Assembly (NCBI GenBank): GCA_026545765.1
Contig: CM048844.1
Location: 61,180,545-61,244,544, forward strand
Reading direction: 5' to 3'
DNA: 64,000 nucleotides
Source of the DNA: Plantago major
Lineage: Eukaryota > Streptophyta > Magnoliopsida > Lamiales > Plantaginaceae
The position numbers and the translations under genes were made by a program. Within the stretch, counting starts at the first letter, position 1, and each line of letters opens with the position of its first letter. The notes under the pieces were generated by a model. The model made no database searches, was not told the DNA's origin, and saw only the letters and a list, made by a program, of their open reading frames with translations. Below are positions 46,201 through 57,973 of the stretch, in pieces.

Positions 46201-46604
46201 AGTTTCTGGGTACTAGACTTATCTCGTGGTTTAGCAAGAAGCAAAACTCAATTGCAACTTCTACCACAGAGGCTGAATATATTGCTGCTGGTTGTTGTGC
46301 AACACAAATTCTGTGGATAAAACAACAACTTAAAGACAATGGACTCGATGAAGAGAAAACTCCCATTTTCTGTGACAACACAAGTGCTATTGCGATTACA
46401 CAGAATCCTAAATTTCATGCCAGAACAAAGCATATTGATGTTAGACATCACTTCATCAGAGACCATGTTGAAAAAGGCAATATAGAGATACTCAAGATTG
46501 GCACTGAAGACCAACTTGCAGATATCTTCACTAAGCCACTACAAGAAAGTAGATTCTTAGCCTTAAGACATAGTCTTGGACTAATGGAACTACCAATGAA
46601 CTGA
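43299..46604 (+). pseudogene. Copia pol of element C
   Basis: Protease FDSGCGKHMTG (about 43333-43365). The pre-integrase and integrase start (43555-44310) is full of single-base losses. Then integrase QNGVAERKNRTL (about 44180), FLGYSTNSKAYRICNK, RT YGLKQ-type block lost in a deletion near 45512, YVDDIIFGS (about 45655), RNase H STTEAEYIAAG and ARTKHIDVRHH, stop at 46602-46604. Frame also breaks near 45320-45380 and 46108. Many CAG and CTG sites in the broken patch read CG, so part of the damage may be sequencing error. Confidence 0.88.
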
Positions 46605-47375
46605 AAAATTTCAGGAATCTGGAACGGGCATCCAGAGAAGAGAAAAAGAGAAATCTGGAACGGGTATCCAGAAGTCAAAAAGGCTAAAGAGCAAAAAGAC
46701 AGCTTAAGATCTCTGAGAAGGGAACTCAGATATCTGAATCACTCTATAAACGGGGAACACAAAGGAGAATAGTACAACTATCTGCAGTCAACTACTCTCT
46801 TGAAATTCGCATTATTTCTATCTTGATGAAAAACTTGGAAAAATTCTAAGTATAAGACAGATTCATATGCAAACAGTGTTCTTGGTCATACAAAAACGTG
46901 ATTCAGATAGCTAATAGCCAAAATTCATTAAATGGGCACAATTACACTTGTTGATTGTGATCATTGCTGAAGAATCAATGGTAACCCTTGATGAAATTAA
47001 GCGTTTGATCTATACGGTGGAAATTAATTCACAGTAAATAGTGGACTGTTAAAATACTGACAAAGCCCACTTTGCATTTAATGCCGAACTAGCTTTTGCT
47101 CACGGCTGCATGCAAATCACAGATACGTACACACAAAATCAATTTGTATGTATTTGTCTATTGAGATTCTATTGCTATATATATAGGATTTTGGCAAAAG
47201 AAATCACTTTCACCTAATCCAAAATTCCGACTTACACAAAAATAGCAAAACCTTCTCTTGATTCTCTGCAAACCTTCTACAATCTCTGCAAATCGAGATT
47301 AAGTTTTTCTGCAAAGAATTACTGAATCAAATCTCTTTCAAACAACAATACAAATTCCCTACACTATATAAAGAG
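46605..47375 (+). other. Post-pol spacer of C with hairpin array and internal promoter
   Basis: Hairpins at 46618-46636 (TCTGGA, loop ACGGGCA, TCCAGA), 46654-46672 (loop ACGGGTA) and 46712-46730 (TCTGAG, loop AAGGGAA, CTCAGA), followed by the palindrome TCAGATATCTGA (46726-46737). Further on are GCCCAC (47065-47070), the TATA box TATATATATAGG (47176-47187) and a T/C-rich leader up to the ATG. Confidence 0.8.
47176..47187 (+). promoter_or_regulatory. TATA box of the accessory gene, element C
   Basis: TATATATATAGG, 200 bp before the ATG at 47376, conserved in A and D with neighbouring bases. Confidence 0.6.
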
Positions 47376-50300
47376 ATGGCCCCAAAGAATTCTTCCGCAC
47401 AGAAATCTCAATCCTCCACTGGTACTGCTGAAAAGCAAGCACCAGAGTTGGTTATTGTGAACAACCGACTGGTAGGAGATTTTAATCCTGAACATTGGAC
47501 TTCAAATCACAGAATGATTTGGGGTGGTGCCATGGTTGAGGAATACCTCATGGCTGCAATAGAGAACCAAGCCGACAGAAAGCTGATTCTTGACATGCTT
47601 GAAAAGGCACAAATCAAGGGTTTTCTATCTGCTCGTCCAAGTGGAATTTCTTCACTCGATATGTTGGAATTCTACAACAACTCCAGGATAATTTCCTGTG
47701 TTTCTGAAGGCACTACAATAGTGTCTGTCAAAACCTCAGTCCAAGGAAAGGAAATCCTTCTGGACTTAACAACTTTCTGTAAGTTGTTTGAGTTTCAAAA
47801 TCTTGAAAAGGATTTTGAAATAAACACCAAGGATGATGATCTCCTTGAAGGTGTTAAACAATTGTACAGTGACATGTGTGATCTTGAAAAATCAGATACA
47901 CCCACTGAGTTCAAGCTTGCTGACATCCGAACCAGACATCTGATGGTTCACTAGGATGTATTGGCTTGCATTCTTCATAGATGCTTTGATGGTCTACAAG
48001 GAGGTGCTGACCAGATAAGCCAAGAACGATGGATCATGATGTTCTTGCTGAATTAACAAGACAAAAGCCTGAAAAACCCTTTTAACTGGGGAAAGTACGC
48101 CTTCATGAAGTTTGTGAAGAAGATTCAAGGCTTCGAGCCTAAGATTGCCAAAGGACTAGCTGAGCCAAAGGCCACAGTAGGCTATGGTCTGAAGATATGC
48201 TACTTGCTGGAGAAGCTTGGGATTGAGCTCAGAGAGACGGCTGAAATAGCCAACAGTAACCTACTCTACAAATATGAGTATACAAACTTGATGAAAAAGG
48301 TTACTGGGTCTCAGAAAGGTTCTAAGAAGCGAAAGTCTAAAAAGGTATCTGAAGAAAAGGTTGCGACCAAGAAGCCCAGAACTTCAAGAAAGAAGTCTGC
48401 TGGCAAATCAGAAGACACACCCATAGAGGTTGTCGATTCCCAGATATCTGCAGACCTTGTCGATGAATTGATAAAGGCAGATCAACTCATCAATGCTGCA
48501 AAAGAGTTATCAACTACTGAACAAGTAGACTCAGCAAGAGAAAGTGCTTTCAGAAATGTGAAGACTATTATAGAAAGCCTTGTTGATGAACTCATAAATG
48601 CTGGCAAAAGTGGTGAAAAACACCAAGCCCTATCTGCAGAAACCGTAGGAATTATGGACCAATCAGTTCCTAATGCTGATGAGAGCTCTGACGATGAAGA
48701 TGATGAACTAGTCATCTCTCAAGTCCTAGAAAGAACAAAGAGGGCTAAGGTTACTGAAATAGTAACTGGTGAAGAGGTATCTGAAAAAGAACCTACACCA
48801 CAGGTTGCTGAACAAGAACCTATAGCAAAGGTTGTTGGTGCAAACACACCATCAGGGAAGGTCTCCTATGAACAAATTCAAGAAGCCCTGATGAGTGGTG
48901 ACTTAGTGCTGGCAGATGCTGATGAAAATGCCACATCTAAAAGTCTGGAAGAACCTACTAATGATAATTCTTCTACTTCTAGACAACCACAACAACCACA
49001 ACCACAACAGCCACAAGTGGTTGATGAAATGGTAAATGAACTCCATTTCGAATTACCAGCATTACAACACGCTGAAGAAAATCCTGCAAAAGAGCAGGTT
49101 CCCCAACTCGACAAGAGGGATCAAACTGAGACATCCACTCAGTGTGATCAACCAGGGGAGGCAACTGAGTTGCACACTCAGGAAAGGTGTGAAGTACCTA
49201 AAACTTCAAACAAAGAAGCTGTACTGGAACAAGAAGACCAAAGTATAAAAGGGTCACAAGTTCCAGAGACCAATCAGCCTGACAATGCTCAGGTAGCTGA
49301 ATGGTTTAAGTCCTACCTTGTGAAAAATGTTATGCTTGTATATCTTGTTACTTATATAAAAATTCTTTGTTACAGGATGAGTTAGAAACACAGAAACAAG
49401 AGGAAGCTGGAAAGCTTGCCTCAGAAACTGAGAAGGAGGTTACCCCAACCTCGCCTCTTAAGAAATCTGAGCCTGTACCACAGGTGATAATTGATTCTTA
49501 AGATAACACTTTGCAGTCATTTCTCTATGTGCTTAATCATTTAAAGTAAATGTTTCTAACAGGCTCCAACTGAGAAAGAGGAAGATAAGGCAGAAATGCC
49601 AGAGACAAACCCAGAGACCGACAAGGTTTCTGAAGAACACATCATTGAGCCTTCTAGCATGAAGGTACATGAAAAATCAGTGATAAGTATTCTTCATCAT
49701 GGGTTATCTTAAACTTCTTGTGAAATATTCAATTCTTTCTACTTACAGGCTCATTCAGAAGTAGAAATGCAAAGGGAAAAAGTTGCGACATCCCCTGCAT
49801 CAATGGAAATTGATGAAGCTCCCAAGGCAACATCACATGAAAGAATACCAGAAACTGAGAAAGTTTCTGAGAAAAATGACTCTGAGCTTCCTATTAAGGA
49901 AGTAAGTCCAAAACTCAGAACTCATTAAAGCATTTATGCACAAATTCTTTCAAATAATTTAATAAGTATTGTATTAATCTTAATTCTCAGGTTCAAGAAA
50001 GAAAGGTTGATGAGGTCCAAGTCTCCACCTCACAACAAGATATCTGAGACACCAATTGTCTCAGTAGCACAAGTCTCTGAGCCTGAAGTACTTACTCAGG
50101 TAACTCAGATACTAAACTACACTTCTACTCAGATATCTACAAAAGTTTTGAAGCTCACTCAAAACTCTTTCTTTCAGGCTCAAACGAGTGCAAAGCAGGC
50201 TCCCAATGATGAGAAAAGGGACCTACTTTCCTTCTTCAAAGCTCAAACCCTGCCAAAGCATATTCAATGCTTCAAGAAATGGCAAAGGTTAAGGTGCTCT

Positions 50301-53076
50301 GATCTCTCTGAAATATTGAGAATCACAGATCAACCAACCAGACGAGCACGAGCTCTTGACTTGGAGACGTATATCCATGCAATGTTCCCTACCGAACAGT
50401 ACACAGTTGCGACACTATTGCATAAGGATTTCTCCAGAGAAGTGGCGCACAGTTTGATACAAGCCTTTGAACAGGCAGATGGTCAGACAAGATTACATGG
50501 CATTCAAGCTTACGCCTGACTCTGCAATTTATACCTTCTGAACAAGAAGAGGTTAATGGGCAGAAAATCACTATTCCTGAAGTGATCAATCTTGTATCTG
50601 AAGATGATGAGGAGGAAGAGATAAACGAAAACGACTTCGATGAACCTCCCACTGACCATCACCAAAAGGATGACACAGACAAAAAGGATGATGATGATTC
50701 CCCTGCACCAGGGACCGGAGGAATTTCACAAAGAAATCATGCCTCAACTGCTGAAAAGCAAACTGAGAGGAAAGCACAGAAATCTCCGTCTCCATCTCCT
50801 CAAAAGTCAACTCATCCATCTTCCCAACAAAAGGTTATTACTGAACAAGTAGTTGAGGATTCTGAGGAAATCGCTCAGAAATTGTTGAATACTCAATCCA
50901 GAACTGCTCAACTCAGACAACTGTTGGAAGAAGAACAACAGCTCCATCTTCAACTGGAAGACCAGATAGCTAAATCCAGAGACAAGCTTGACCAACTACA
51001 AGATCAATATCTGCAAGAGATGATTGCTTACTCTGAGGTTAAAGAGCTACAGGATGCTGTAAATGCCATCACCAAAGAACTCGATACTGAAGAAGTATCT
51101 GAAATTAAGCATGATGCTAAGGCTGCATCATCTTCAAAAGAAGTACCATCCTCCTCCCAAAAAGGGAAGAAACCAATCTCTGAGATGGTTGCTGGACTCG
51201 ACACAATCGATGAGAATGTCCAAGAGGATGAAGATCACTGGGCTGATTACTCAGATGATGAAGAAGACAAGACTTTGGCAGAGCATCGCAATGAACATCT
51301 AGCTGTTTCACACTTGAAAAGGAAACTGATTGCTCCTGAAACTTTCAGCAAACTGCCAAATGTCCACTCCCATGAATACATGAACAGATACCAAGTACTG
51401 GCTCATCTGAAAAAGGAGATGTCTTCACAGAACAAGGAAGTAATTACCTCCGTCCCCTCTGAAATGAAAAAGTTCACTAAGCTCGTCACTCAGAGAACAA
51501 CTAGCATAGTCATTGCTCAGAAAGATCTGGGAATGATAAGGGACGATGATGCGTCTTTCGCTGAAAAAGCTTTCCAAGAGGCGAGTTACACTGCTGGAAA
51601 AGCAGATGCCATCCTAGGCCCATTGGCAGAGCTCACTGATAAGGATAATGGACTTATCAAGCAAAATCAAGAGCTGAAAGCCGAATTTCAGAAGTTGGTC
51701 ACTGCCTACAATTATTTACAAGGGCATTTTGCCTCTCTCTCAGATTCTTTTGTGAGACTGAGTCAGCCAACAATGACTAAGGGGGAAAGAGTGTACAACC
51801 GACCTCAAAGTCGGGGAATGGGAAGAAGGAGAAGAACAAGAAGAAATGTGGAGTCAAAGGCTCGGAGAGGACGAAGAAACATGAAAACTTCCCATCCACC
51901 ACTCGTAATCAATGAACCCTCCTCAGCCAAGTCTTTGCAAATAGCCTCGTAAACCCAACCTCTTGAAGGAACTACAATGATAACAAGGGCCATGGAATGA
52001 AACCTCAAGGAGTACCAAGGCTCCAAGGAGAAGACAAAGTTAAAGGGATTGATGAATCTTCCAAGAAAAGAAGAAGGCCAAATCAAGTCCCCGGCAATGA
52101 AGAAGGTCAGAAACTCTCACAAGATTTAATCTTGATGATGATGAGGAAACTGATGAAGATGAAGCTCCTCTTCACAGAAAAAGGAAAATTGAAAGCCTAA
52201 CTGAGCCCATAGCTGCAAAGCCCCTAGCAGCTAAAACACCCTCTGGAAATACCAAGTCTATCCAGGGTGGTTCTTCAAGCAACAACCCCAAAGAGAATTC
52301 AAGACAGAGAAGGAACAGATTGAGAGCTGAGCAAAGACAAAGTCAACTTCCACTCAGGCCAGAAGAAGCCAAAATAGAGTATGTGAAGAATGACAATGAC
52401 TCCTCTGTCTACAGGTGCATCAATCAGAAAAATGGCTATTGGATTCTGGAACTTAAGCATCTACTGGTAAATTCAAGATTTCCAGAACCAATCCATAAAC
52501 AACTTATGGCATGAAGAAAAGATAAGCCAACCTTGATCAACACCAATCACATTAAAGCCTGGTTGGATTTTGAAGTTGTCAAGAGAACTGAAGCCATGAG
52601 AAAGGACCTCTCTGATGAATGTCCATATGGAAAGCCAGATGATGTGCACAGAATTCTGAATATCACAGGAACAGGCACAAGAGCAAGACTCGCTGTGGAA
52701 CCCTATGAGTCATTCTATCTAACTTAAGATCAATACAAGGGTGACATCAAATATCTGAGGATTATCTACGAATACTTCAAGCTTTCAGATATCAGAATAG
52801 AGCATGCCTGGAAGTAGGGAAGGTATCTGTGGGTCAAACATTTTGTCAAGAAAAATCCTACCAAAACCTACAAAGAGGTCTGTGGATTTGCCAAAGACAC
52901 TGAGATGCTCGTCAGAACACTTCTCTATGATTATTCTGATGACATCAAAATGTTTGGAGATAGGAAATTTCCAGACTGATCCACAGAAATACTGTTGAAG
53001 ACTTGAAGAGATTGAAGACTTGAAGACTAGTCTATTAGGATGTTTACTTGGAGCTTGGTTACTCCTGTTGTCCTAA
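47376..53076 (+). pseudogene. Accessory gene of element C, six exons
   Basis: Starts MAPKNSSAQKSQSSTGTAEK. Exons 47376-49292, 49376-49483, 49563-49664, 49749-49901, 49991-50099 and 50178 to about 53076. Exon 1: N-terminal domain (LEFYNNSRII, VQGKEILLD, ADQISQERW, FNWGKYAFMKFV), then a bipartite basic tract near 48325-48405 that looks like a nuclear signal, then acidic repeats. Exon 6: KHIQCFKKWQRLR block, VINLVSEDDEE (50582-50614), coiled coil (about 50850-51080), and C-terminal domain with GYWILELKHLLVN and RYLWVKHF. Stops at 47952, 48055, 52512, 52726 and 52816 all fit C-to-T or G-to-A changes. Frameshifts in exon 5, near 50490 and near 51950. Function unknown; a nuclear, nucleic-acid-associated role is inference. 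Confidence 0.82.
49293..50177 (+). other. Five introns of accessory gene C with small exons
   Basis: Introns 49293-49375, 49484-49562, 49665-49748, 49902-49990 and 50100-50177 (78-89 bp), all GT-AG with T-rich 3' ends. Exons between them are 108, 102, 153 and 109 nt; the first three are multiples of 3, so the introns are phase 0. Exon 5 is 117 nt in A and D, so C has an indel there. Confidence 0.82.
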
Positions 53077-53371
53077 TTTACTATGTAGTTTTTGTTGTAT
53101 TTTTGCTGACTGAGCTAAACTTGTTTTATGTATTGAAGTTATCTGTAATCTTTCTTTGTAACTTATCTGAAGAACTTACTCTCAGATAGTATTCTATGAA
53201 AGATAACTTGTCAGCAAAGATCACACCTTGTGATTTGGTTGATGTTTACTTTCTGCACTTAATTGAATGAATTGAAAAATCTTAAGAAATGATTAAGTGT
53301 TAGATTGTTCACTCATCCAGATTTGTAATAGGTCAGATAGTCATCGTTGACTGATCAAAAAGGGGGGAATT
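53077..53371 (+). other. 3' untranslated region and polypurine tract of C
   Basis: AT-rich tail ending in AAAAAGGGGGGAAT (about 53357-53370), the plus-strand primer, one base before LTR start TG at 53372. Confidence 0.8.
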
Positions 53372-55002
53372 TGTTAGATATTTTGTTAGAAATATCTGTT
53401 TAGATTTTGATCAGCAACATGATGACTTATCTTAGTCTCAGAAAGGTGATTAGTACTCTTGGTTCACTTGAACATTGTAAAAGAGGAAACCCACTAAGTA
53501 TGATAGTCTAGCTAATCTTGTATAGGATGTTAGGTCTCAAAATGTAATTTTTATTTTATGAAGAGAAGACCAAGAAGAAGACATCCAAGCAGAACAAGTT
53601 CAACGACATTGAAGATTACTGAAACAGTATTACAGATACCTTGGCCAGATATCTTGAAGACACGAATAATTTTAAACAAACTGTGTCACAAGAGATATCT
53701 GAGAAATAAAAGGTCTATCTGAAAACAAGGAAAACTTCCACAGATATCTATTCTCAGATACCTTGAGCTTTAACCACATTTCTGAAAAAGAAATATATAT
53801 ATTGCAAACAAAGTTGTTTCAATAAAAGTGGTATCTGAAGTTAAAGATAAGAATGTACAAAGAATCAGAGAAATCTGATCAAGGTGTCTCTAATACAAAG
53901 CATAGTTCCGTTGGCACTACAGGACAAAAGTATAGTACAATGCATTAAATGCACGGACAGAGATGTCTGAACAAAAGCAACGGTAGCTTCTGAAGAAGAA
54001 GACAAACACATAAAGATTATACACAGATATCGATAGTTTGAATTTGATTTAAGCCTAACGGATACTATTCAAACGGCACTCAAATTCATCTATAAATATC
54101 AACACTTAGACAGCTTGAGAAGACACACAACCTGAAGAGCTTACACTGAACACATATCTCGCTATCTCAAGCAAATTACTTATCCTCAAAGCTTTCTGTT
54201 GCGACCAAAGCTCTTGATCTTGAGTAACACTGAAGTTCTAAGTGTCCTGATCCTAAACAAGCACTGCTATCTGTGAAAGAGTTGAATTGAAAGATCAAGT
54301 ATCTGAGATTCATTCTCCTGAACATTTATCTAAGACTTGGGTCAGTAAAAAGAACAAGATACCATACATTGAAAAGTGTATTAAGTATACTTGATTCACA
54401 GAGCTATCTGATTAACTGAAAAGTTATTAAAGAAGCTCATCTGACAAGTCAAACCAAAATCAACACCATCACTGGCGTGGAGTACAGGAAGTACTTAGTT
54501 TGAGAAACTAAGGAATAACTCCAAGGTTATTGAGCACAGGAAGTACTTAGCTTGGGAAGCTAGGGAATAGCTCAAAAAGGTTTCTGAGTACAGGAAGTAC
54601 TTGGCTGTGAAAGCCGGGGAACAACTCAGGGGGAACATTTGGTTGGGAACCATTTGTTTAAGGAATCTTAGAATAGGATTTTTGTAAGGTGACCTCAATT
54701 ATCTATTCTAGTGAATTCTAGGTCTTTGGAAGACCGAAGTGGATTAGTTGGAGGATTACGCCACCTCCAGATACCACTATACTTGCTGTGTTATTTACTT
54801 TTATGTACTTACTTTTCAGCAACACACACACACACACTTTAACTATTTCTGCACTTATCTATCTTATGTCTTCCGCGCTCTGAATCTAAGTATCAGATAT
54901 CTACACAGATATCTGAGAAATAGTTTTTATCGACAAAAGTTTTAAAAGACTATTCACCCCCCCCCCCCCCGGTCTTTTACTTTGCCGTTATCTGGACCAA
55001 CA
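53372..55002 (+). repeat. 3' LTR of element C
   Basis: 1631 bp, TGTTAGATATTTTG to GGACCAACA. TATAAATA at 54091-54098, three structured units at about 54480-54630, and a 14-base C run at 54957-54970 within a hairpin of slightly altered stem. Followed by TTATA. Confidence 0.92.
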
Positions 55003-55007
55003 TTATA

Positions 55008-55053
55008 CAACAACTGCTTGCTACTTGTTTCTAAGTATCATTTGAGCACATCA
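55008..55053 (+). repeat. 3' LTR of element B, right piece
   Basis: CAACAACTGCTTGCTACTTG to GAGCACATCA, matching 34502-34549. Completes B, whose target duplication ATACC follows at 55054-55058. Confidence 0.9.
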
Positions 55054-55058
55054 ATACC

Positions 55059-57677
55059 CAACTGGCTGAATAGGCTTGAAGTCATGAAAAATGACAAGGT
55101 ATCTGTAATCTGAACAGACCATGGTACTGAGTTTGTGAACCAGTACATAAAAGTGTTTTGTACATGCAAAGGCATACAACATCGACTATCTTCAGTAAGG
55201 ACACCACAACGAAATGGTGTTGCTGAAAGGAAGAATAGAACCCTAAAAGAAGCAGCAAGAACAATGCTTGCTGACACAAAAATAAGTGAAATCTATTGGG
55301 TTGAAGCTGTTAACACTGCCTGCTACACTCAAAATAGATGTTTGATTAACAAACACCATGACAAAACTCCTTATGAACTTTTGATTGGTAGACCCCCTAG
55401 TATCGAACATCTAAGGGTGTTTGGTTGCAGATGTTTTGTTCTTAACAATGGAAAAGAATACTTGAGAAAATTTCAACCAAAAGCAGATGAAGGAGTATTT
55501 CTTGGTTATTCTCTGAATAGCAAAGCCTATAGAATCTACAACAAAAGAACGCAAAAGATTGAAGAATCTGTTCATGTAGTCTTCTATGAAGGAAACAAGA
55601 AACTACCCTTGAATGAAGAACTCTCAAATAGGTTCAAAGAACTAATGATTAAAGATTCTGGAGAAGAATCCTCATAAGGAAACAACTCTGTCATTCACTT
55701 AGAGGATGACTCTGACGATGAAAAGCAACCATTGCTTAGTAACAACCAGATGACTCTAAGACATGATGAAGAATTTCCTATGAGAATTTCAGAAATGGAA
55801 CAGGTTACTGAGAACCTTCATGAAGAGGTTTCTGAGAATGAGATTGCTGAAAATCCAATCCCATATATCTCTAACACTGAAAAAGTGTCAGATATCTATG
55901 GCATTTCCCGTGTGCCAGATATCTCAGATACTGCACAAGTATCATGTCAAGATCATATTAATTCACATTCAGATCAAAATGATATTGATCCTACTAGTTC
56001 AAAACCCATTATGAAATGGATAAGAAATCATCCTACCAAGGATGTGATTGGTCCTTTAGACCAAAGGGTTAGAACCAGGAGAGCAATTGCTGACTCTCTT
56101 TATGGATGTTTCATCTCAAACATTGAACCTAAATCTATAGAATAAGCATTGAAGGATCAAGATTGGATCTCTACAATACAAGAAGAGTTGGATCAATTTG
56201 AGAGAAACAAAGTCTGGAAAATGGTTCCATTTGTTTGTGGAATATCTGTAATTGGAACCAAGTGGGTTTTCAGAAACAAAATGAACGAGTCTGGTGAAAT
56301 AACCAGAAACAAAGCAAGGTTGGTTGCCAAAGGATTCACCCAGACTGAAGGACTAGATTTTGATGAGTCATATGCTCCAGTTGCAAGATTGGATGCAATT
56401 AGACTATTTCTAGCCTTTGCAGCTCATAATGACTTTAAAGTTTATCAAATGGATGTCAAAAGTGCATTTCTAAACGGTGAACTTGCTGAGGAAGTCTATG
56501 TTGAACAACCACCAGGCTTTGAAGTTTCCACAGAAAGTAGAATGGTCTATAAGCTTCAGAAAGCTCTGTATGGATTGAAACAGGCTCCAAGAGCATGGTA
56601 TGATACTTTAGCCAAATACTTGCTGGAAAGTGGCTTCAAGAAAGGAGATGTTGATAAAACACTCTTTACTTTGAACCATGAAGGGAAACTACTTTTAGTT
56701 CAAGTATATGTTGATGACACTATATTTGGATGTAAAGACAAGCAACTTTGTGAAGACTTTGCTGAGCTCATGAAAAGTAAATTTGAGATGAGCATGATGG
56801 GAGAATTAAGCTACTTCCTAGGATTGCAAGTCAATCAATTTAATGATGGAATATTCATTAGCCAAACAAAGTATGCAAAAGATATGCTCAACAAGTTTAA
56901 TCTAAAGCCTTCTAAAAAGAATGCTAAGATACCTATGAGCATTGGAACCAAAATGACCTATATTGAATCTGACAAGAGTGTTGAAGAACATAAGTATAGG
57001 AAATTGATTGGGTCTCTATTGTACCTCACTGCAAGTAGACCTGATATTCAATATGCAGTTGGAGTATGTGCAAGATTTCAGACAAATCCAATGCAGTCAC
57101 ACTACAACATTGCTATGAAAATATTAAGGTATTAAAGGGTACTGTAGAAGTTGGATTGTGGTATCCAAAAGACAGTGAATTGAGTTTAGTTGGCTATTCT
57201 AATGCTGACTATGCTGGATCATTGCTTGATAGAAAAAGCACCTCAGGAACTTGTCAATTTCTTGGTGCCAGATTAATATCATGGTTCAGCAAGAAACAAA
57301 ACTCAATTGCCACATCTACCACAGAGGCTGAATATATTGTTGCTGGGTGTTGTGCTTCACAGATATTGTGGATATAACAACTCCTCAGAGGCTATGAGAT
57401 CAATGGAGAGAAAACTCCAATTTTCTGTGACAACACAAGTGCTATTGCCATAACTCATAATCCTAAGTTTCATGCAAGAACAAAGCAAATTGATGTTAGA
57501 CACCACTTCATTAGAGATCATGTTGAGAAAGGCAATATAGAGATACTCAAAATTGGTACTGAAGACCAACTTGCAGATATCTTTACAAAGCCTTTGCAAG
57601 AAAGCAGGTTCTTAACCTTGAGACATAGTCTTTGGTTAATGGAGCTACCAAAGGAACTAAAAAGTTCCAATCTCTGA
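55059..57677 (+). pseudogene. Copia pol of element D, from mid-integrase
   Basis: Integrase NGVAERKNRTLKEAARTML, FLGYSLNSKAYRIYNKRTQ, a variable acidic linker (55680-56000), [40 protein letters not shown], catalytic YVDD (about 56704-56715), RNase H NADYAGSLLDRKSTSG, STTEAEYIVAG and ARTKQIDVRHH, stop at 57675-57677. Best preserved RT of the plus-strand copies. Breaks: TGA at about 55110 (from CGA), stop near 55674, TAA at 56143, a frameshift at 57132 and TAA at 57375. Confidence 0.9.
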
Positions 57678-57973
57678 GACGAAAACTCATAAAGGAGAAA
57701 GAATTCTGGAACAGGCATCCAGATATTCAAGGTAAAAAGGTATCTGAGATGGGAACTCATATACTAAAAGGAGCTAAAAGTGTGAGCGAGACAGGAACTC
57801 AGCATGATTGAGAAGGTAAAAGAAGAGATAAGATATCTGGAACAGGAATCCAGAATATCAAAGACAAAAGGTGAAACACATAGCAAAAAGATATCTGAGA
57901 TGGGTACTCAGATATCAATGGTTAAAGGGTAAAATGACTATTTGAAGATTTCTGAGACAGGTACTCAAATATC
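57671..57973 (+). repeat. Array of seven hairpins after pol, element D
   Basis: Hairpins with 7-nt loops: about 57674-57690 (loop ACGAAAA), 57705-57723 (ACAGGCA), 57741-57763 (ATGGGAA), about 57788-57800 (ACAGGAA, weak), 57832-57859 (ACAGGAA), 57890-57916 (ATGGGTA, ten perfect base pairs) and 57947-57973 (ACAGGTA). Stems are of two kinds, CTGAG/CTCAG and CTGGA/TCCAG. Six loops fit A-N-(A/G)-GG-N-A. Confidence 0.85.

Larger units (their letters stand above)
39234..55002 (+). mobile_element. Complete Copia LTR retrotransposon C
   Basis: 15,769 bp, flanked by TTATA (39229-39233 and 55003-55007). 5' LTR 39234-40894, primer site, gag, pol, hairpin spacer, accessory gene with introns, purine tract, 3' LTR 53372-55002. 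It is the reference copy here for the family of A, D, F and G, and very large for Copia because of the 5.7-kb accessory gene. The LTRs are nearly identical with small indels; apart from sequencing noise, the insertion looks fairly young. It sits in the 3' LTR of B. Confidence 0.93.
33361..55053 (+). mobile_element. Gypsy element B (Athila-like, Gag-protease only), split by C
   Basis: Flanked by ATACC (33356-33360 and 55054-55058). LTRs TGATGAGACT...GAGCACATCA. The internal part is only 3.46 kb: primer site, one Gag-protease gene, then 1.4 kb non-coding and a purine tract. No RT, RNase H or integrase anywhere, so it must use proteins of another element, like described TR-GAG elements. Its 3' LTR is interrupted by C (39234-55002). 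Confidence 0.9.
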
